This document shows positions 1-7,120 of a DNA stretch of 13,605 nucleotides, piece after piece. Numbering within the stretch: position 1 is the first letter of the stretch; each line of letters starts with the position of its first letter. The position numbers and the translations under genes were made by a program. The notes beneath the pieces are model-generated. The model ran no database searches. It was not told where the DNA came from and worked only from the letters and a program-made list of their open reading frames with translations. This DNA is from Verrucomicrobiota bacterium (GTDB lineage: Bacteria > Verrucomicrobiota > Verrucomicrobiia > Limisphaerales > UBA1096). The stretch spans positions 1 to 13,605 of the forward strand of contig QOAX01000046.1 in the NCBI GenBank assembly GCA_003972865.1, given 5' to 3'.

Positions 1-1329
1 CCTGGGCCGGCGGTCAAGCGGCGACGGGGTGGTGGCGTCGATCTCTTTTATCCAGTCCTCGAGCCCGGCCTGCATGCGCTTGGCCAAGCGGGGCTTGGCG
101 GCGACGAGGTTGGTGGTTTCGGAGAGATCCTCGGCGAGATCGTAAAGTTCAATCTCCCCGGTGCGGTGTGTGCGGCGGAGCTTGTGGCCGTCCCGAATAA
201 GCACCGAGTCGAGCGGGCGATAAAAATGGAGCCCGACCCGGGGCCGCCGAACGACGCCCCTGCCGCCATCGAGCAGGACTGGCTTGACGGAACCGCCCTC
301 AATGCCCTTGGGCTGTTTTCCCGCTGATCCGGCCAAGTCGGCAAAGGTCGAGAGCAGGTCGTAGCCGACGACCGGCACGCTCGAGTACGAACCCGGCTCG
401 ATGCCGGGGCCGGCGGCGAAGAACGGCACGCGCAAGCCGCCCTCGTAGTAGGAGCCCTTGCCGGCGCGGAGCGGCTTGTTGAAGTGCGGATACTGCCTTG
501 CGGTGCCGCCGTTGTCCGAGGTGAGAAAAACGTAGGTGTTGTCGGTGAGTTGCAGTTCGTCGAGCACGTCGAGGATGCGGCCGACCGCCTGGTCGAGGTC
601 GTCGATCATGGCGGCGTACCAGTAGGCGGTGTGGATCTTGCCCGGCGTGCGGGCCTTGTGCCGTGCCAGCGTGGCCGGCTTGGCCTCGGCCGAGAGGTGG
701 ATGGCGTAGTGCGACACTTGCAGATAAAACGGCGCGCCGGTGTGGGCCTGATGACGGATGAATTGCACGGCGTTGTCGGTGAGGGAGACGGAGCGCTTGG
801 GGTCGTCGTGCGGGAAATGCTTGGTCTGGTCGGTGGTCAACTGCCGGGCGGTGTGGTTGCCGGTGCGGCCATCGGAGGCATCGTAACCCAACTCGGCGGG
901 ATGATGGTACATGTGCCACTTGCCGAAGTGCGCCGCCCGGTAAGTGGGATCGATCGACTTGAGCACCTGCGGGATGGCGCGGGTCTGAAACGGCTCGGGA
1001 TAGTTGACGGCGCGGTTGCTGGTTTTCTTGAGCTTGGCCGGTGTCATGCCGAACTGGATGGCATGGCGCGACGGCGAACAGACCGGGTGGGGCGCGTAAG
1101 CCTGTGAGAACGTCATCCCCGAGTCGGCAAGGCGCTTGAAATTCGGCGTGAGGTAAAAGTCGGAACGGGTGTCGGCGCGTGACGGGATCATCGGTATCTC
1201 GGTGTTGTTCCAGCCCTGGTCGTCGGTGAGGATAAGGATGATGTTGGGCGGCTTGGCCAAGGCGGCAGAGACCAGGCCAAGGCCAAGCAGCAGGACGGTT
1301 TCGGTTAAGTGACGGGATGTAATGTTCAT
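1..1329 (-). CDS. Secreted formylglycine-dependent sulfatase (C-terminus cut by window edge)
   Basis: The reading frame is open from an ATG at 1329 to the left edge (443 codons, no stop), so only the extreme C-terminus is missing. Residues 1-25 form a signal peptide (hydrophobic VLLLGLGLVSAALA, probable cleavage after ALA). The alkaline-phosphatase/sulfatase fold follows: metal-binding D36-D37 in ILTDDQG, the formylglycine motif C84-S-P-S-R, FGKWHM with K137 and H139, a histidine at 207 (QVSHYAIH), TSDNGG at 271-275, and the GKGSYYEGGLRVP segment. Near the right end of the protein, ELYDLAEDLSETTNL is the usual sulfatase C-terminal signature. By family, it hydrolyses sulfate esters, most likely of polysaccharides or glycosaminoglycan-like glycans, in the periplasm or outside the cell, after Cys84 is converted by a maturase encoded elsewhere. 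The substrate cannot be told from the sequence. The gene is GC-rich, unlike the hydratase gene upstream. Confidence 0.95.
   Translation of the reverse strand, partial: MNITSRHLTETVLLLGLGLVSAALAKPPNIILILTDDQGWNNTEIPMIPSRADTRSDFYLTPNFKRLADSGMTFSQAYAPHPVCSPSRHAIQFGMTPAKLKKTSNRAVNYPEPFQTRAIPQVLKSIDPTYRAAHFGKWHMYHHPAELGYDASDGRTGNHTARQLTTDQTKHFPHDDPKRSVSLTDNAVQFIRHQAHTGAPFYLQVSHYAIHLSAEAKPATLARHKARTPGKIHTAYWYAAMIDDLDQAVGRILDVLDELQLTDNTYVFLTSDNGGTARQYPHFNKPLRAGKGSYYEGGLRVPFFAAGPGIEPGSYSSVPVVGYDLLSTFADLAGSAGKQPKGIEGGSVKPVLLDGGRGVVRRPRVGLHFYRPLDSVLIRDGHKLRRTHRTGEIELYDLAEDLSETTNLVAAKPRLAKRMQAGLEDWIKEIDATTPSPLDRRPR
77..90. repeat. 14-bp perfect palindrome CGCTTGGCCAAGCG, copy 1 (inside sulfatase gene)
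   Basis: The self-complementary CGCTTGGCCAAGCG lies in the sulfatase coding region. The same palindrome, with one extra identical base on each side, recurs at 1363-1376 upstream of the same gene. The core CTTGGCCAAG also occurs at 1252-1261. Confidence 0.6.
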
Positions 1330-1362
1330 GATTGGCGGACAGTTAAACTGAACCAAACCTGG

Positions 1363-1376
1363 CGCTTGGCCAAGCG
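1363..1376. repeat. 14-bp perfect palindrome CGCTTGGCCAAGCG, copy 2 (upstream of sulfatase start)
   Basis: This copy lies 33-46 bp upstream of the sulfatase ATG, a position that would suit an operator or the 5' leader of the mRNA. It also matches copy 1 inside the gene, so it may instead be an overrepresented genomic palindrome. No promoter is clear enough to decide. Confidence 0.45.
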
Positions 1377-1391
1377 GATGCTAAACCCACT

Positions 1392-1604
1392 CTACTCTTC
1401 CAAGATTTCGTAGGCGATCACGGCGTTGTCATCCTGCAAACGGATTGAGGTGACCTTCAGCTTGGCTTCGCCGGTCGAGCGCAGCCTGTAAAAGCGCATG
1501 CCGCCGGACATTTTCACCGTGAAGATCTTGTTTTCTTCATCCAGCGCCGCCTCGGATTCCTCTGAGTATTGGCCAACGACCGTTGCTGACCAAGTGAATC
1601 CAAA
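1392..1604 (-). pseudogene. C-terminal fragment of a secreted protein, 5' end lost
   Basis: The frame reads ...VVGQYSEESEAALDEENK, then IFTVKMSGGMRFYRLRS, and ends ...NAVIAYEILEE-stop at 1392. An in-frame TGA lies at 1605-1607 and no start codon makes a sensible protein, so the 5' part is gone. The 'sG-RFYRLRS' ending resembles the C-terminal ends of large secreted proteins of Verrucomicrobiota; this is from general recognition, not a search. It ends 62 bp before the sulfatase start on the same strand. GC content falls at about 1600, where recognisable coding stops, which suggests a rearrangement junction there. Confidence 0.55.
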
Positions 1605-1802
1605 TCATGGTCGATTGAACCCTGCTTGATTCGCTCAAAGTCGTTTATTTTGAAGCGTCTAGGTTCTTCCCAGAGGGCAGACCGTCGCGGATCGGGTGGC
1701 TGCTGCTAATTTTTAGAAACAGCGAATATGGAGATGGGCGTTCAAGCGTGACGAGGAACTGTCAGAGGATGTCGGGATTGAGAAGCTGAGTGAGTCAGCA
1801 GT
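1605..1802. other. Intergenic stretch with no recognised gene
   Basis: These bases separate the C-terminal fragment from the hydratase-like gene. They are lower in GC than the left flank. I see no convincing ORF, RNA or terminator. The plus strand carries a short open frame ending FKRDEELSEDVGIEKLSESAV-stop (to 1805) without a start, which may be a gene scrap but cannot be assigned. Confidence 0.35.
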
Positions 1803-2591
1803 TTAAACTCCGTCTTCAAAGTGCGAAACCAGGACGCCTACACCGGCAATTTCTACGCTCAATTCAGTGTCCTGATCTATACAAGTTAGTCCAACAGGCG
1901 ATCCTGGAATGACCAGGCTACCCTTCTCTAGGCATGAGCCTCTATTAGTCAAAGAATCAACCAACCACCCCAAAGAATGAATTGGGCCCCCCATTATTTC
2001 AGACGCAGGTGCCTCTGTGATGAGTTCGCCATTTTTGCGGACGGAGAAAAGCTCGTGTTCGAATGATAATTGTTTTGGAGAAACCTTGTTTTTGCCGACG
2101 ATTAAGCCTGCATGAATACCACCTGAGCAAATTAACTCTTGAGAGGTTGGCGGGGAAAACCAGAATCGGAAATTGTGCAGTTCGATTCCTACGCTGACGC
2201 ACTCAATCGCATCGATTAACTGATCATGAGGCAGATTTGTGCCGTAAAGATCGACACCAATTGTTAACACCATCTCAGGCTCGATTGCACAATTGACGTA
2301 GTTTTTCCAGTTTACCTCTGCCCCTTCTTCGCGAACGTGAGGACTAAACAGCCGTCCCGAAATCGATTTGCTTAGCCCAAATTGTGAACGTATCGCTTCA
2401 CTGGTACATCCAACTTTGTATCCAACGACTTCCTCTCCCCTTTGGACTCTTCTTTCTACGACTAAGTCTTGAACCTTGTAAGCTTCCGCTATTGATATGT
2501 CAGATACTGGTGGTTCAAGCTTTCCACTCCAGTTCCTCTCGTAGAAGGCTTGTGTGAATTTATTTGCAAGTAGATCGAGCTTTTCAAACAC
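1803..2591 (-). CDS. 2-keto-4-pentenoate hydratase / fumarylacetoacetate hydrolase-family protein
   Basis: The protein has 262 residues, the usual length for the MhpD/HpcG branch of the FAH superfamily. That branch covers 2-hydroxypentadienoate hydratases and 4-oxalocrotonate decarboxylases, metal-dependent enzymes of aromatic meta-cleavage pathways. Visible family features are GYKVG with Lys59, the acidic metal-binding set E104-P-E106 and E137 in VGIELHNF, and PGSPVG at 229-234 near the C-terminus. There is no signal peptide, so it is cytoplasmic. The start is a GTG at 2591: the frame is open up to a TAA near 2652 but holds no ATG, and the N-terminus MFEKLDLLANKFTQAF fits the family. No good ribosome binding site is visible. 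Base composition is clearly lower in GC than the sulfatase and PQQ genes, and no pathway partner is next to it, so recent acquisition is plausible. The precise substrate is unknown. Confidence 0.85.
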   Translation of the reverse strand: MFEKLDLLANKFTQAFYERNWSGKLEPPVSDISIAEAYKVQDLVVERRVQRGEEVVGYKVGCTSEAIRSQFGLSKSISGRLFSPHVREEGAEVNWKNYVNCAIEPEMVLTIGVDLYGTNLPHDQLIDAIECVSVGIELHNFRFWFSPPTSQELICSGGIHAGLIVGKNKVSPKQLSFEHELFSVRKNGELITEAPASEIMGGPIHSLGWLVDSLTNRGSCLEKGSLVIPGSPVGLTCIDQDTELSVEIAGVGVLVSHFEDGV

Positions 2592-2650
2592 TGCGGCCCA
2601 ATGAGAACCGACTGCGAATTCCCCGTCAAGCGGCCAGAAAAAAGGGTCGA

Positions 2651-2714
2651 TTTAACTGTTACCGCCGAACAACAACCCTGCTGCGTTCAAGTGGTGGAGC
2701 GGGTTGGTTTAGTT
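2651..2714 (-). repeat. 64-bp dispersed repeat, copy 1 (inverted relative to 12141-12204)
   Basis: Read on the minus strand it matches 12141-12204 over 64 bp with three mismatches. In both places it directly follows the end of an ankyrin-type sequence: here the tail remnant at 2709-2777, there the ankyrin gene ending at 12137. CAACCC and GGGTTG inside it can pair (6-bp stem, 22-base loop), and AACT/AGTT lie near its ends. It shares the 10-mer ACCCGCTCCA with the 3' end of the tRNA-Gly at 10104. Confidence 0.8.
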
Positions 2715-2777
2715 CCCTTCAGCTTTTAATTCTTCACCCGTCTTGCCGCCGTGTTTTCTGTGGAGGAAACCGAGGCG
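2709..2777 (-). pseudogene. Ankyrin-lipoprotein tail remnant, in frame behind the pseudopilin stop
   Basis: The minus strand reads HRKHGGKTGEELKAEGN-stop, the C-terminal tail of the ankyrin lipoproteins in this window, but with no start and no ankyrin body. It begins right after the TGA (2778-2780) of the pseudopilin-like gene and is in the same frame, so one stop codon separates the two. It is either a scrap left by recombination or a former C-terminal extension of the pilin gene cut off by a stop. Confidence 0.75.
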
Positions 2778-3590
2778 TCAAAGTCGCGCCTTGATGACTT
2801 TGCCTGCGTAGTCCCCCAAATCCTCCTGGTACGCATAATATTGGCGGGCGCCCGGATTCCAGCTGTGGATGAAATACATTTGTCCGAACTTCACCCAGCG
2901 AACCGACCCGTCCACATAAGCCTGGTTGCCCCCCGTGGGAAGGCCGGCGTTATTGGCGTGGGCCGGGTATCCCCCAAAAGCGGTGGGGCGACCGGCCCCC
3001 CATTTCCCGTCGATCTTTGCCGCGAGGTCGGCAGCAATCAACATGCGTGGACTGACATTGCCGGAGTCAACCGGGCTGCGGGACTTGAAGGAGCCCGCCG
3101 GGTTGGTCCAGGTTTTGATTCCCCCAAAGTACTGGTAACCGGTAATGACCGACGGCCACTGTGTCTCCCAGACCGGGTAATGCTGCCCGGACCTGTAGCC
3201 TTTCAGGGGGTTGCCGGTGTATTTCACGCCGGGACAACCAAACACGGGGTTCATGGACAGGCCCATGTAGGTGTATGGATCATTTCGTTCATCATAGCCA
3301 GCCGCTTTCCTGTGGGCCAGGTTGTACGGCACCCACGCAGCGACCTCCGGCGGATCAAAGGCCGTCAACACGCTGTTGTGCCTTGCGATGAGGTAAACGC
3401 CTTCGTTGTCCCCGACGTACATCTCCGCCGCCGTCGCGATTTGTTTCATGTTGCTCATGCAGGTGGCCTGAAGCGCCTTGGCCTTCGCCTTGGCCAGGGC
3501 GGGGAGAAGCAGGGCCGCAAGAATGGCGATGATGGCAATGACCACCAGTAGCTCAATGAGCGTGAATGCCCGTCTTGATTCGGCCTTCAT
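2778..3590 (-). CDS. Prepilin-type (type II secretion pseudopilin-like) protein, copy A
   Basis: The protein has 270 residues. Its N-terminus, MKAESRRAFTLIELLVVIA, is a type IV prepilin / type II secretion pseudopilin signal: a short basic leader, the peptidase and N-methylation site around A-FTLIE with the conserved Glu, then a hydrophobic helix to about residue 33 (LLPALAKAK). A prepilin peptidase would cut before Phe. Near residues 210-235 it has His...GGNQAYVDGSVRWV, matching the H-to-DG element of PVC prepilin-like proteins. These occur in many copies in Verrucomicrobiota and Planctomycetota and are thought to be exported surface or periplasmic proteins, often of unknown role. The ATG overlaps the stop of the mini-ORF at 3587-3664 as ATGA, implying translational coupling. 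Its first 25 codons are almost identical at DNA level to those of the gene at 8475-9278, while the bodies differ. Confidence 0.9.
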   Translation of the reverse strand: MKAESRRAFTLIELLVVIAIIAILAALLLPALAKAKAKALQATCMSNMKQIATAAEMYVGDNEGVYLIARHNSVLTAFDPPEVAAWVPYNLAHRKAAGYDERNDPYTYMGLSMNPVFGCPGVKYTGNPLKGYRSGQHYPVWETQWPSVITGYQYFGGIKTWTNPAGSFKSRSPVDSGNVSPRMLIAADLAAKIDGKWGAGRPTAFGGYPAHANNAGLPTGGNQAYVDGSVRWVKFGQMYFIHSWNPGARQYYAYQEDLGDYAGKVIKARL

Positions 3591-3664
3591 TTCGCTGCTT
3601 CAGCTTTCAATTCTTCACCCGTCTTGCCGCCGTGCTTGCGGAGTAGTGCGGCGCCACATTTCAT
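3587..3664 (-). CDS. 25-residue mini-ORF: ankyrin-lipoprotein tail coupled to the pseudopilin
   Basis: The ORF MKCGAALLRKHGGKTG... ends ...EELKAEAAK-stop. Residues from LLRKHGGK onward are the C-terminal tail of the ankyrin lipoproteins elsewhere in the window, so this is a truncated relic that happens to begin with ATG. Its TGA overlaps the pseudopilin ATG as ATGA. If translated, it would bring ribosomes to the pilin start, so it may serve as a leader ORF rather than encode a useful peptide. It lies just downstream of the unrecognised gene at 3702-4583. Confidence 0.5.
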   Translation of the reverse strand: MKCGAALLRKHGGKTGEELKAEAAK

Positions 3665-3701
3665 ACAGCCCGCCATCGCAGGAGTCACAAATGGGTATGG
3701 G

Positions 3702-4583
3702 CTATTCGTTGGTCCACTTTTCGTATTCATCTAGGATTTCCTCCCGCGAACATCTCGGGCGAAGCACGGCGCGGGCGTGGTATCCGTACTCCTGCATTAC
3801 GTCGTACTTGGGCACAATAAACTGCCAGTCCCACGCGGGGTTGGTGGTATTGAAATCCTTATTAAAGCCGCCGCCGCTGGGGGAGTGTGTAAGGCGGATG
3901 CCGGCTTCGGGTTTGAACATTAGGATGTACACTAGGTTCTCGAAATTGCCGTAATACAACGGCTTTGCATATCGCATGCGGGAGAAGTTCTTGAAGAGCG
4001 AGTCGCGACTGCCTTCCAGCCAGGTGAGTTTGAAGTCGTCGTCGTGCGCCCGTACGGTACTTTCGTCGTCATGCGCCTGGGTGCAGAGCTGCATCCACAT
4101 GGACTCCTTGGGGCGCCAACCCCCAAGAAAATAGAAGCTCTTGTCGGCGGGGCCATTGATGTAACTGGCCCAGAAGCAGCCGAACCAGCCACGTTGGTGC
4201 ACGTGCTGATGAGGAGTGCACCGGAAATCCAGATCGAGATACCACGGGGCGCGCAGGGTGAATCGGGTGGTGCTCTCCACATGGAAAGTCGGCGTGGCGG
4301 GTTGATGCAACTCGGCCTGCTGGTCGTTTAGTTTCCTGAATGTCATCGGCGCGCGGCGCGGCTCGAAAAAAATGTCGTTGTGCTCAAACTCCGTCTCACC
4401 GTTGAAGATGTGCTCGAGGTTCAGCCCGGCATAGGTGGGTACAAAGATGCTACGCATGCTGGTTCTGTGCTGGAAATCCCAAATACCGTTGTAGCCCGCA
4501 CGATGGCCACTAGCCGGAGCGTGGTCCGCATTATCGCCGATGACGGCGGTGATTTCTCCCACCTTAAATTTCAGGTGTCCCAT
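3702..4583 (-). CDS. Uncharacterised cytoplasmic protein, 293 residues
   Basis: I cannot assign this to a named family. The likely start is the ATG at 4583 (MGHLKFKVGEITAVIGDNAD). The frame can be extended to an ATG at 4640, but the extra residues (MSPAILFTGPTLPGWQNSR) look non-coding and follow the decayed leader at 4649-4684. The protein has no signal peptide or membrane segment. It is rich in aromatic residues and alternating beta-like segments (FTLRAPWYLDLDFRC, WFGCFWASYINGPADKSFYF), with FEPRRAPM near residue 73 and THSPSGGG and NPAWDWQFIVPKYDV in the C-terminal third. This suggests a beta-sandwich fold, possibly sugar-related, but that is only inference. It resembles conserved hypothetical proteins I associate with PVC genomes. 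It sits between a decayed lipoprotein leader upstream and an ankyrin tail downstream. Confidence 0.75.
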   Translation of the reverse strand: MGHLKFKVGEITAVIGDNADHAPASGHRAGYNGIWDFQHRTSMRSIFVPTYAGLNLEHIFNGETEFEHNDIFFEPRRAPMTFRKLNDQQAELHQPATPTFHVESTTRFTLRAPWYLDLDFRCTPHQHVHQRGWFGCFWASYINGPADKSFYFLGGWRPKESMWMQLCTQAHDDESTVRAHDDDFKLTWLEGSRDSLFKNFSRMRYAKPLYYGNFENLVYILMFKPEAGIRLTHSPSGGGFNKDFNTTNPAWDWQFIVPKYDVMQEYGYHARAVLRPRCSREEILDEYEKWTNE

Positions 4584-4648
4584 GCGGCTATTTTGCCATC
4601 CAGGCAGCGTGGGGCCAGTGAAAAGAATTGCCGGACTCACTCAAATCG

Positions 4649-4684
4649 TTACAGCACGCCTGCGATTGTTGTGAGGAGGAGGGG
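4649..4684 (-). pseudogene. Decayed lipoprotein leader remnant
   Basis: The minus strand reads PLLLTTIAGVL-stop, and the DNA CACAACAATCGCAG matches the common leader MKHLLLTTIAAVLLVGC of the ankyrin lipoproteins. The ATG is lost and a TAA follows VL where LVGC should be. It lies about 65 bp upstream of the start of the 3702-4583 gene on the same strand and shares its orientation. Confidence 0.7.
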
Positions 4685-4752
4685 TTAGGCCCTGCCGCAC
4701 TGCGTCATCTCTTTCCACGGAGGCGATTTTTTGGTGATCTGAACTTGCCGCG

Positions 4753-6861
4753 ATGCAACGAAAGATTCAAGTTGCGGACATGCTAACCAAGACGGCGTCT
4801 TTATCTTCAGCCTTTCTCTTTCTCGCCATCGTCGCTTTCGCGGCCGATGCCAAGGAAAACGCCGATTGGCGGGTGTATCTCGGCGGAAAAGAACGCAACC
4901 TGTATTCATCCTTGAAGCAGATCAACCGGGACAACGTGGCGGAGCTACAGGTTGCTTGGAGCTATGAAACCGGGGACAAAGCGGAGTACCAGGCGAACAA
5001 CTTGATCGTGGATGGGATACTGTACACGCCAACGCCCGGGCGCAAGGTGGTGGCTCTCGATGCCGCGACCGGAGCGGTGCGCTGGACCTGGGATCCGGCC
5101 AAGGAAGGTCCGGGCAGAGGGCGGGCCCGGCAGCGTGGCTTGGTCTATTGGGAGAATGAAGAGGGCGGTGAACGCCGATTGTTCACCGCCGTGGCCGGCA
5201 TTCTCTTCGCCTTGGACCCTGCGAGCGGCAAGGTGATCAAGGATTTCGGAGAAGAAGGTTCGATCAAGCTCGGTTCTGGTTTGAACACACCCGGCGTGAC
5301 CTACAAGGACCTCTTGATCGTGGGTGGCGTGGGAGGCAAGGGCGCAGTGCGGGCCTACGACGTGCGCACGGGCGCCCAACGCTGGATCTTTCATCTCATT
5401 CCCCGGCCCGGTGAAGTGGGCTACGATACCTGGCCCAAGGACGCCCACAAGACCGCCACCGGCCTGATGCCCTGGTGCGGCCAATCGCTCGACGAGAAAC
5501 GAGGTATCGTCTACGTGGCAACCAAGACCGCCGAACCCGATTTTTACGGCGGACGGCGGCACGGCGCGAACCTCTTTGCCAACTGCGTGCTTGCCCTGAA
5601 CGCGGCGACCGGGAAGCGCATCTGGCACTTCCAGATCGTGCACCATGACCTGCTGGACAAAGACCTGCCTTGTCCACCGGTGCTGGTGACGGTCACGCAC
5701 AAGGGTAAAAAGATCGATGCGGTGGCCCAGGGAACGAAGCACGGCCTGCTGTTTGTCTTTAATCGCGAAACCGGTGAACCGCTTTGGCCGATCGAGGAAC
5801 GCCCGGTTCCCGCCTCTGACCTGGAAGGAGAAAAGGCCTGGCCAACCCAACCGTTTCCGACCAAGCCCCCGCCGCTGATGCGACAGAAGTACACCGAGGC
5901 GGATGCATCGAATATTTCCCCGCAGACCCACCAGCTCACCTTGGATCGCATCAAGGCCTCGCCCAACTTCGGACCCTTTCCTGCCCCGAGCCTGAAGGAA
6001 ACGGTGATGTTTCCCGGCTTCGATGGCGGCATGGAATGGGGCGGGGGAGCCGCCGACCCGGATGGCATCTATTATGTCAACATCAACGAAATGCCTTGGT
6101 TTTTGCAGATGGTCGAGACGCGTAAGACCGATGGGTCCAAGCTGGTTCGCGGCGAGCGTGACTACATGATTTTTTGTGGCGCCTGCCACGGATTGGACCG
6201 CAAAGGCAACCTGCAGGCGGGCTTTCCGCCTTTGCTTGGCATTGGCGACCGAAAAACCCGCGCTGAAATCGAGCAAATCACGAGACAGGGTGGAGGACGC
6301 ATGCCCGGTTACGCGGTCATGTCGGATGGCAAGCGCAAGGCCATTCTCGACTACGTCTTGAACTACAAGCCGCCCAGCGCCTCCCGACCGGAACCCGGAG
6401 CCCCTGCCCCGCAGGTGGTCGACAAACAGCCACCGGCCTATGCCTTCGGGGGATTTCGCCGTTGGCTGGACGACGAGGGATATCCTGCGATCAAGCCGCC
6501 TTGGGGCACCTTGAATGCGGTCGATCTCAACAGCGGCGAGATCAAGTGGAAGGTGATCCTCGGCGAATATCCCGAACTAACTGCCCGGGGCATCCCGCCG
6601 ACGGGAACCGAAAATTATGGCGGACCCTTGGTGACCGCGGGCGGACTGATCTTCATCGGGGCCACTGCCGACGAGACCTTTCGAGTCTTCGACAAGGAAA
6701 CCGGCAAAGTGCTGTTTAAGGCCAAGTTGCCGTTCAGCGGCAATGCCACCCCCAGCACTTACATGGTGAACGGCCGGCAATACGTGGTGATTTCCGCGGG
6801 CGGCGGAAAGTCCGGCCGCCCCCGAGGCGGCAGCTTGGTGGCCTTTGCGCTGCCGGAGTAA
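4753..6861 (+). CDS. Periplasmic PQQ-dependent dehydrogenase with inserted cytochrome c domain
   Basis: The 702-residue protein is a quinoprotein of the eight-bladed propeller class. Blade signatures include VVALDAATGAVRWTWDP, VLALNAATGKRIWHFQ and AVDLNSGEIKWKV. HHDLLDKDLPCPP starts at residue 297, and MEWGGGAADPDG at 427 matches the GDH-type PQQ enzymes. A c-type heme site, C475-G-A-C478-H479, with a likely axial Met517 (GGGRMPGY), lies between propeller segments, so electrons can leave the reduced PQQ within the same protein. The N-terminus carries a signal peptide (ASLSSAFLFLAIVAFAADA). The start is uncertain between ATG 4753 and ATG 4780, since neither has a good Shine-Dalgarno, and 4780 gives a more usual signal length. 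The enzyme would oxidise an alcohol or sugar in the periplasm; the substrate is not readable. It is the only plus-strand gene in the left two thirds of the window and meets the 6882-7120 pseudogene tail to tail. Confidence 0.93.
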   Translation: MQRKIQVADMLTKTASLSSAFLFLAIVAFAADAKENADWRVYLGGKERNLYSSLKQINRDNVAELQVAWSYETGDKAEYQANNLIVDGILYTPTPGRKVVALDAATGAVRWTWDPAKEGPGRGRARQRGLVYWENEEGGERRLFTAVAGILFALDPASGKVIKDFGEEGSIKLGSGLNTPGVTYKDLLIVGGVGGKGAVRAYDVRTGAQRWIFHLIPRPGEVGYDTWPKDAHKTATGLMPWCGQSLDEKRGIVYVATKTAEPDFYGGRRHGANLFANCVLALNAATGKRIWHFQIVHHDLLDKDLPCPPVLVTVTHKGKKIDAVAQGTKHGLLFVFNRETGEPLWPIEERPVPASDLEGEKAWPTQPFPTKPPPLMRQKYTEADASNISPQTHQLTLDRIKASPNFGPFPAPSLKETVMFPGFDGGMEWGGGAADPDGIYYVNINEMPWFLQMVETRKTDGSKLVRGERDYMIFCGACHGLDRKGNLQAGFPPLLGIGDRKTRAEIEQITRQGGGRMPGYAVMSDGKRKAILDYVLNYKPPSASRPEPGAPAPQVVDKQPPAYAFGGFRRWLDDEGYPAIKPPWGTLNAVDLNSGEIKWKVILGEYPELTARGIPPTGTENYGGPLVTAGGLIFIGATADETFRVFDKETGKVLFKAKLPFSGNATPSTYMVNGRQYVVISAGGGKSGRPRGGSLVAFALPE

Positions 6862-6881
6862 TCGGTCAATCTTGGGAACGA

Positions 6882-7120
6882 CTATTCGTAGAAAGAAACG
6901 AGGCCGTTCTCCGCAATCGTTTTGGTCTTGCTGACGTCCATTTGCTTCTTGGGGTTTCCTGCTATCCCATAAATCGCGCTGGTGATTTCAATATCCAGTT
7001 TCTTGTTCGACTTGGGCTTCCGGTAGACCGGATGATGGTTGTTTCCCTGGGACACGAAGTAGGCAATCAACACCCCACCAGAAGCACGGCTGCGATTGTT
7101 GTGAGCAGGAGGTGTTTCAT
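6882..7120 (-). pseudogene. Frameshifted lipoprotein: common leader plus DUF3395-like fragment
   Basis: The ATG at 7120 starts MKHLLLTTIAAVLLVGC, which then hits TGA at 7067-7069, right at the lipobox cysteine. The body continues in another frame: LIAYFVSQGNN, then KKLDIEITSAIYGIAGN, PKKQMDV and TIAENGLVSFYE-stop at 6882. The I-SAIYG and DV...ENG pattern resembles the start of a DUF3395-type domain, with the rest missing (moderate confidence, from memory of the family). A one-base shift at the leader/body seam would join them, so this is a broken gene, a failed fusion or a sequencing error. The start overlaps the stop of the diheme gene as ATGA. Confidence 0.7.

Noticed and set aside
484..1107. 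207-residue plus-strand open frame over the sulfatase
   Set aside because: It lies antisense to the sulfatase frame, which carries the complete catalytic motif set. Valine/glycine-rich low-information translation.
2751..3551. 266-residue plus-strand open frame over pseudopilin copy A
   Set aside because: Antisense to a gene with a clear prepilin signal and family features; no recognisable content of its own.
4945..6276. 443-residue open frame on the minus strand inside the PQQ dehydrogenase
   Set aside because: It is antisense to a well-supported enzyme with intact motifs. Its translation is Arg/Gly/His-rich with no domain pattern, the usual shadow of a GC-rich gene.
6797..6823. GC-rich inverted repeat near the end of the PQQ gene as a terminator
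   Set aside because: It lies inside the coding sequence (glycine- and arginine-rich codons) before the stop and has no T-run.
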